From the NCBI GenBank assembly GCA_000711775.1, contig ARYC01017590.1, positions 92,660-156,659 of the forward strand: 64,000 nt of DNA, read 5' to 3'. The translations under genes and the position numbers were made by a program. Origin of the DNA: Oxytricha trifallax (taxonomy: Eukaryota > Ciliophora > Spirotrichea > Sporadotrichida > Oxytrichidae). Below, one piece after another: positions 57,127-64,000 of this stretch. Numbering within the stretch: the first letter of the stretch is position 1; the number at the start of each line of letters is the position of its first letter. The notes under the pieces are model-generated. The model was not told where the DNA came from. It ran no database searches and worked only from the letters and a program-made list of their open reading frames with translations.

Positions 57127-60100
57127 ATGAAAACAACTAATTTGAGGTTTGTTAAAAGAAATACTGTGGATGAAATACTTCATGGATTTGACGATCAATT
57201 ATCTTCACAGGGTAGTTTTTATAATAATTATAAATAGTTTGGATTCATCACAGAGAGATATTTTACAAATGAAAGATAAATCTCAAACATTAAATCTGAA
57301 GTAAACATTTGACATTGACATTAAAAATAATTAAAAGAAATTAGAGGATAATGGCTTTGAAAAATCTAAAAAATAAGAACTTCATAACAAGCCAACATGG
57401 AAATATTCAAATGATATTGATGGAAAGATTCTCACAGATTCGTAATCCTTAAATGAACCAACCATTCTTGAAATTGTAACAAAATTATAAAACAGCATAA
57501 CTTATTAAATCAATGTGTCATGTATTGTTTTAGTTATCGTAGTAAAATAAAATAAGATAAGAAGTATTACTTTACTTAAAAATATTTACAAACAATAAAT
57601 GTATGAAAGTTTATACAAGTTTTTCTTTGTCATTGGCATTTAAATTATATGGGATTAATAAACTATAATAAAAGTATGTTAAAAATAAATTAAACATTTT
57701 AGTAAATAATTATGGAAAAAATATATAACAAATCTAGTTATTAAAGTACTTATATTATAATGTAAAAATTTTATAACTTAAATGATGCTTGAATACATAA
57801 AAAAAAATTTATTATCAATTTAATTAGACTTTTTCAAAATAATTCAATTATTAAAAGCATTGATTATATAATAAAAGGATTATGATTTTGAATGTTATTA
57901 GAAAATATGTGCCGACCCTTTCAATAACGAAGATGTAAAAATACAAGATAGTTACACGTAATTTAACAAAATAATTTTTGTCAAAATATTCCTCTACCAC
58001 GTATTATTTTTTACAGCTTTGGGACCTTTTTGTTATCCTCTCCTAAGAATATTTGAGAGTGTTTTAATATTTATATTCGTTTTATAAAATTTAGGGGAAG
58101 TTTTTCACCCACGTTTGCTACACTAGGAAAGTTTTCATGCCCCTTTTCAAAATCCAATTTCATTAAATATTAAAAAAATGTTAAACTAAATGTTTTAACA
58201 AACAATTAAAGCTAATTTACACAAAAACTTAAATTATCTACATAGATAATGCATATGATACAAAAATATTAGTAATAAATCATATATGAAGATGAAGAAT
58301 GGAGAAAAAAGTAAACAAAAATTATTTATTTTTATGAATAGGGAAATAAACTTTAATCGAGGTCAAGAAACTTCCCGCCCTCTTGTTTACACATAGCATT
58401 TTGGAATATTGAATTCCCCACCCACAAAATTTTAATTAGTCATGCGATGTTAGTGAATATTGGTTTTTATGGAATCAGTTCAGTTTATATAGTGCAATGC
58501 TTGCAATCAGGATTTTATTTAAATTAATTTTAAAATACTATTAGTGGTAATCTACTATCATTAATAAATTAGTTAATTTTAATTTAATAATTATTAATGG
58601 CTAGCATTTTGCGTTCCTCTTACTATATTTTGTGTTTAAGATGACATTGAAACCTATTTTTTTATTACTTAAAATACATTGTTAAATATAAATGTTCATA
58701 TAATTCAAACAAATATAAACTACTTAGTATTTTACTAGTAAAATTTATTAATAATATTCCTAATGTGTGATTATTAAAGAGAAAATTATAACGAAAAAAT
58801 TATTTAAATATATAATATTAAACTAGATAAAATTAATAAATGGCAAGTTTGCTAAATAAACAAATAATAGTATATATTTTTTGATTTCAATTAGATACAA
58901 TTTGGAATACACATATTTAATCATAGCTTCAATATCAATAATTCTAAGATGCCTAATATTATAAAACATTTTTTAAATAAATAATCGTAATAATTTTCTC
59001 AAAACATCAATGAAAGAAGGTTTATTTAACAAAATAAAAACAATCTAATTAATAGCTAAGTATGTTTATATCGAAATATCTTGCTAAAAATAATTGTTTT
59101 GAAATAATTTAATAAATATTAATTAATTTATAGAATTTAATTTAACAATAATCTCAGTGAGATATGCAACTTCTCTAGAATCAACTTTGCAAGTTTAGTA
59201 ATAGAATGTGTTAACTAGAAAGCAACAAGAAGATGAATGGATTCAAAACCCCAAAACCCCTTAATGAGTCTTATATGTGTTTTGATTGATGAAGGGTAAT
59301 GTTGGAGATTAAGGTTTATTGAGCAAGGAAGCATCATTTTCACACTTGTTATGAAATTTTGAAAATTTAATATGATCATTAATTTAATAATCAACTTATA
59401 TGTTTTCATATTTGTATAGATGTTATAGCATTTTTATATGAAAAATATAAGATTGAGTGGCATTTTTATCTGTTTTACATTTTTTCCCATAAGTTATAAC
59501 TTTTACTGATCGTTTCTATGAATTTAGTTGATTGCATCTTTTTTAAAAATTGGCATTTATGCACAAATATTTTTGAAGTTTTCACTAAAAGATATTTTCA
59601 AAATCAATTCAACACTTTCATTTCTTTTAGCTTGCGTTCTTTATTATAATACTTTCGTCCAAAAGAATAAGGTTTGGTACCATAAGTTAAATTTAAATGA
59701 AAAATATGTATAAAATGAGTGATTTTAAGGTGATTGATATCTACAATCATGTAATGATTTAGTTCCAGAAGTATTATAAATGGATTCAATCTTAAAATTT
59801 TGTATTTATAATTTCTATTAATATTAGGACACTTATCAAATATGGGTATCTTAGAGGAGGTCAACCATGTAAAGAGAAATGGAGAAAGTTTGCAAAAAAT
59901 GTAATAAATTTCAGAGATAGATTTCCATTTTAACCAATTAAATTCGATTGAATTAGTACTAAATTTGTTTTATTTTAATTAGTACCGGTACTAAATTTGT
60001 TTAATTTTAATTGGTACCAATTTAATAGTACCAAAACTTAATTAGTACCTAGTTTTAAATTAATGAGGTTTAATGGAAAAGTTCCAAAATGGTTCAAAAC

Positions 60101-61934
60101 CTAATTGGTACCAGTACCAACTTAAATTTTTTCTAAGTTGGTACCAAAACATTTTTAAAAAATGGAGTTCCTTAGAATTAAAAGAAGATGCTTTCATAAA
60201 ATTAGCTATTCTAATTATATAAGCAAAGGAAACAGTTAGTGAACTATCATTAAATTTTCGTAATTAAATAATTTTTACATAGCATTTATATAGATGTAGT
60301 GATGATAAAAAATATAATATTAAAGATCTCAACCATGAAAATAAAAAATTAAATTGAATCTAACAACAAAAATGAAGCAAATCAAAAAGAAACCCTAATC
60401 CCAAACATTACCATCATCAATCAAAGCATATAAAACTCATTAAGTGGTTTTGGGGTTTTGATTGTTGGAGCCTGGATGAATATATATTAATTTAATTATT
60501 TAATTATTTATATTAACATCCACCCAAAAAATATAGAGCAAGAGATCAAGCACTTAATCACTTTAAATTATTCTTGATTTCTAAATTTTTAAATAAATAT
60601 ATTAGATTCTAATCAATTGAATTAATTATTATGTTATTATTATGCTAAAATAAAGTTCAAGTATAAATCTGAATCAATTTAAATGTATTCTTTACTTTCT
60701 GTTTATATATTTATAAATCTGTCGTATAATTATTTTAAATCATACACAAGGAAATTTATAATAGATATTTTAATATAATAAAATTCATAGGTTATAACTG
60801 TATGATAAGAAATGAAGTTGAAAATATCTTCTTTAAGTTTAAGTTTTTCTACAAAATAAATGAAGAATACAGGAATCGATTCTTAAATTACGATTTTGTC
60901 AGAACATGGGAGTACAATAAAAAAAAAATTGTTTATAAACTGATAATTATATTTATTATAATAATTATTAAGAAATTATTTACTAATAAATTATAACATA
61001 ATTACTTATTATTTTCTTTCTTTTAAAAGCTATTAGATTATAATCTAGGTATTTTTAATAAATCAGACTAGTTTCTTATAAAAATGGGTATATGATCAAA
61101 TAATAAAAAAAATAATCAAAAAGTTAAGTTATCTGAGTTGACTACATTTTAGAATTATAGTAAACTTTAAAAACAAAATCATCGCTAAAATTTTAAAGAT
61201 ACACATAAAATAATACTACCTTATTTTCATTTTATGTTTAAGAATATTTTTAACATTAATTAACTATAATCCCGATAAATCTTATTTTTATTAAATGAGT
61301 CATTTGAGACAAAGAGATATTTGCAATTCACAAAATTTTTCAGACAGACTTAGTAAAAACTAGAACTTCGTAGAAGTTTGGGAAAATCAAGCATTCGCAT
61401 CGATCCTAAGAAGAATGATTCGTCTAAACTTTATTACATTAGTTTTAAATAATTATAATTTTTGTAGTTTAAGTTTACTGAGTTTAAAATCGCTTATCTT
61501 TAAGTTCTTATTAATATATTTGTTTTTTCCATCGAAGGAAGATTTGTCAACAAACTATCCAGGAAGACTATATTTTAGGGAACTCTTCTAAATGTCTAAA
61601 CACTTAGCTCCATATAAACAACTAAAAGGAGTATTTATAGTATCATTTGTTCACTCTATTTTAATATATAGAATATTAATTAAAGAATAATACTATCCTA
61701 CCACTAGTAATTGAATTATACCAAGACTATCGTTTGAATGTAATTTGTATCAGAAAATTAAAAAATGCTTTATTTATCATTTTACACTTATTTCATCATC
61801 ATTAATACAACGATGAAGATTTTGATCAAAGATAAGCAAAATATAAATCAGTTTCCTATTGGCTTTACACACTACCTCTAATGATCTTTACTTTTATATT
61901 TTACAGAGCAAATACTATCTTTCTATAAATGGCT
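57127..61934 (+). CDS. multi-spanning membrane protein family, copy D (3' part displaced)
   Basis: ATG 57127 opens MKTTNLRFVKRNTVDEILHG; upstream codons are also open. Blocks match copy C: LDSSQRDILQMKDKSQTL, ICADPFNNEDVKIQDSYTQF, FLYHVLFFTALGPFCYPLLR, WLAFCVPLTIFCVQDD, IISVRYATSLESTLQVQQQN, QEDEWI|VGAWMNI (split exactly by a TBE), MIRNEVENIFFKFKFFYKIN, YPGRLYFRELFQMSKHLAPY and YWLYTLPLMIFTFIFYRANT, then FLQMAV, where a palindromic element begins at ~61935. The FDPRTLLSWID-type C-terminal half is not in the window and would lie beyond the element stack. Long AT-rich inserts (57530-57870, 58085-58430, 58960-59120) are probable IESs. Confidence 0.45.
59244..60460. mobile_element. internally deleted TBE transposon, 1,217 bp
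   Basis: Terminal inverted repeats of ~70 bp start CAAAACCCCAAAACCCCTTA (left) and CAAAACCCCAAAACCACTTA (right, inverted). ATT flanks both sides (59241-59243 and 60461-60463), the ANT pattern of TBE. Full TBEs are about 4 kb with three ORFs; here only a short ORF resembling an accessory frame remains, and no transposase. It interrupts membrane-protein copy D between codons of DEWI and VGAW; removal restores the frame. Confidence 0.85.
59715..59951 (+). CDS. short TBE ORF (78 aa)
   Basis: A Gln-code frame MSDFKVIDIYNHVMIQFQKY, then TLIKYGYLRGGQPCKEKWRK, to TGA 59949-59951. The GGQPCKEK part recurs at ~51340 in the other TBE remnant (IKYGHLIGGQPCKEK). It could be a fragment of the TBE small (22 kDa class) ORF; that assignment is a guess from position and size. 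Confidence 0.35.
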
Positions 61935-62525
61935 GTTCCTACCGAGACACCCTACCCCACCCCCTACCCCATACCACACACCTACCCCACCCCCTACCCA
62001 CCCACTTAAAATACCCCATTTCATATCAAATTTTTTATCTACAAGGTCTAAATCGATCTCCTTCAAGACATCTCGACACACAAGACCCTATTTTATATAT
62101 GAAATTGGGTATAATATCAAATTGCTTTATTTACATAATTGAAAACTTTTTCTTTAAAATTTTTTATTTACTTATAGTAAAATATTTATATACTATAGTA
62201 GGAAAAAAATTTTATAAAATTTTTTATCCCTTAAATCAACTCCATCCGACACAACTCGAAGAAATAGTATGATTAATTTTTTAAGTTTTTAATATTCTTT
62301 ATTTATAAAGAATAATAGACAAATAGAAAATTAAAAACTTGAAAAATTAATCATACTATTTCTTCAAGTTATGTCGGATGGAGTTGATTTAAGGGATAAA
62401 AAATTTTATAAAATTTTTTTCCTATTATAGTATATAAATATTTTACTATAAGTAAAAAAAATATTAAAGAAAAAGTTTTCAATTATGTAAATAAAGCAAT
62501 TTGATATTATACCCAATTTTATAAA
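61935..62525. mobile_element. palindromic C-tipped element, right end truncated
   Basis: The left tip TTCCTACCGAGACACCC plus C-rich repeats and TATCTACAAGGTCTAAATCG match the arm of the composite element at 19101. The inner palindrome (62102-62521) has arms including CTTAAATCAACTCCATCCG and its inverse. The outer C-rich arm has no partner on the right, so the right end is lost or decayed. It starts within the coding frame of copy D (after FLQMAV). Confidence 0.7.
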
Positions 62526-62601
62526 ACTCCATTAGTATTATTTTAGATAAATAAGTGGTAATAGAAATATAAATAATGTTGACATATAAATCAGTGTTGA
62601 T

Positions 62602-63011
62602 AATGTAGGAATACATTTGATTTGGGAAAAATTAAATGAATTAAAATTAATAAATATTAAATTAGCGGCAGTTACCTTTCTGGAAACCCTCACATTATGG
62701 TACTTGTTCGATAGAGAATTCAAAATCAGCTGGGCTTTACTATTGGTGGTACCCCTCTATCACATCCCTGAAGCAAGATAAATCGACTTTAATTTTGGCA
62801 TTAAAATCAACTAAACAAATCACAAAAAATTAAAGTCGATTTATCTTGCTTCAGGGATGTGATAGAGGGGTACACCAATAGTTAAGTCCAGCTGATTTTG
62901 AATTCTCTATCGAACAAGTACCATAATGTGAGGGTTTCCAGAAAGATAACTGCCGCGAATTTAATATTTATTAATTTTAATTCATTTAATTTTTCCCAAA
63001 TTAAATGTATT
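62602..63011. mobile_element. foldback element, family ATTGTAGGAATACATTTG, copy 3
   Basis: Arms of ~195 bp around ~62800, closely similar to 41615-42033. The right end stops at AAATGTATT, immediately followed by a TBE terminus at 63012. The family end would continue CCTACAAT, so the last bases are expected on the far side of the TBE. Confidence 0.85.
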
Positions 63012-64000
63012 CAAAACCCCAAAACCCCTTAATGAGGTTTATAAGTGCTTTGATTTGTAGGGAATTTGTTAGGGGTTGGTGTTATTAATTAAATGCGAGA
63101 CAAAAATAGCAAGCTTTTGGGGTCTATTTATGATGAAGAGTATATATATTTAGTGTTTAAACTGCGCTATGGATGTGATATATACAGTGAATAAATCAAA
63201 CCAGTACTAAACTATAAGTCTATTGCGCTACTCTTAAAGCGAAGTCCGTCAACTGTGCGCTCCCACTGTCTTATAGCACTATCATTAAAGCAATAGTAGC
63301 TAAATTCTAAGCCTAAGAGGTAGTAAAAGTTTCTATAGAAGCATATTGATTATCTTATTAATGAGAGAACTTTGAAGTATTGGGCTCACTTCTCTTTAGA
63401 CCAACGAGCTACTATGTTTCATCGCCAATTACCTGAGTTGAAGATCTCTGCTCAGTCTATAGCTAACATCTATAAACGAAATGGTATCTCTTACAAAGGA
63501 GTGAATCGTATCAAGAGAGTGATTGATTTCACTCTGCCATTTTACAACAACAACTTAAATTATATTTATAATTAAATGCAGAAAGCATAATAGAATAATA
63601 TTAAGTTTATACATGCTGACGAGGCTGTGTTTACATTCAACACTTTCATCTAGAAATCTTGGTATAAGAGGCTTAGCAACATAGAAGTATATGACAAGAA
63701 AGTCAAGGTATAAACAATGGAAATTCTTGGAGGTATTAGCGAGGATGCTGGTTTAGAAACCTATGTTATTAATCCTCGCTCAATTAAGACAGAGCAATAT
63801 ATTAAGTTCTTAGAGCAGCTGAGAGAGAAGTACCCTGAATAAGAGATTATAACTGTTTGTTGATAATCTTTCTGTCCGTAAGACTAAAGAAACAAGGAAG
63901 AGTTATGAACAACTTAGAATAACGCCAGTGTTCAACGTACTTACAGTCCATAGTTTAATAGAATGAGTTCTACTGGGGTATATTAAAAGGTCATTACAAG
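63012..64000. mobile_element. TBE transposon (right part outside window)
   Basis: Terminus CAAAACCCCAAAACCCCTTA then ATGAGGTTTATAAGTGC, preceded by ATT (63009-63011), the ANT-type target. It carries the transposase frame from 63093 inward. Confidence 0.9.
63093..64000 (+). pseudogene. TBE (Tc1/mariner-like DDE) transposase, frameshifted, 3' partial
   Basis: ATG 63093 opens MRDKNSKLLGSIYDEEYIYL. A helix-turn-helix-like region follows (KSIALLLKRSPSTVRSHC), then RATMFHRQLPELKISAQSIA and RNGISYKGVNRIKR. The first catalytic Asp is in IKFIHADEAVFTF (~63610), and the second lies in a VDNLSVRKTKE segment (~63857). A TGA created just before that second motif and a further shift near 63935-63970 (YSPQFN-type motif in another frame) show the ORF is broken. 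Known TBE transposases of ~42 kDa act in germline DNA elimination in Oxytricha; this copy is probably inactive. Confidence 0.75.

Noticed and set aside
61859..62272. 137-codon standard-code ORF
   Set aside because: It spans the junction of gene copy D and a palindromic element, and the Pro/His-rich middle is just the C-rich repeat. It is not a gene.
1..64000. Alternative code with TGA as Cys or Trp (Euplotes-like)
   Set aside because: TAA/TAG interrupt every conserved domain unless read as Gln, while TGA falls at plausible protein ends.

Overview
The window reads as germline (micronuclear) DNA of a spirotrich/hypotrich ciliate of the Oxytricha-Stylonychia-Tetmemena type. Three things show this. 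(1) Genes are open only if TAA and TAG are glutamine and TGA is the sole stop, so standard-code reading frames shatter them. (2) Several genes carry 57-83 bp AT-rich inserts bounded by 3-6 bp direct repeats (pointers); removing one repeat plus the insert restores frame and protein motifs, as expected of internal eliminated sequences (IESs). These sit alongside ordinary short GT-AG introns. (3) There are TBE-type transposons with C4A4 telomere-like ends and 3-bp ANT target duplications. All gene coordinates are spans over introns, IESs and inserted elements.

Layout. 1-18.7 kb is a compact gene region: an Sfi1-like repeat protein, an EF-hand/coiled-coil protein, a small coiled-coil protein, an LRR protein (XRRA1-like), a PDI-family thioredoxin-fold protein, an NDUFA9-like Rossmann protein, a GAF protein, a kelch protein, a B-box/coiled-coil protein and a RING protein. 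18.9-24.1 kb is one minus-strand coiled-coil/Gln-rich gene split by a 2.9 kb composite element and a 414 bp foldback element. 24.3-34.3 kb holds plus-strand genes: a coiled-coil protein, SPEF1/CLAMP, a TBC-like protein carrying a 937 bp foldback in its first exon, and a Gln-rich disordered protein. 34.4-36 kb holds an ABHD1/3-like alpha/beta hydrolase. Several of the genes (Sfi1-like, SPEF1, coiled-coil proteins) fit cytoskeletal or ciliary work.

36-62 kb is a tandem family of multi-spanning membrane proteins (copies A-D plus a remnant E). With it goes a duplicated block holding a Cys-rich membrane-protein gene and a small Gln-rich gene. This part is heavily invaded: foldback elements, an internally deleted TBE, a 252 bp mini-TBE, a TBE remnant with zinc-finger/kinase sequence, and at the right edge a stack of palindromic element, foldback and TBE.

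The most unusual item is a 1.8 kb element in two copies (19483-21328 and 51730-53529). It has AAAACCCCAA-type inverted termini, an ACT target duplication, a conserved internal hairpin-flanked GTA microsatellite and conserved reading frames of unknown function. One copy is nested in a palindromic element and the other in a TBE remnant.
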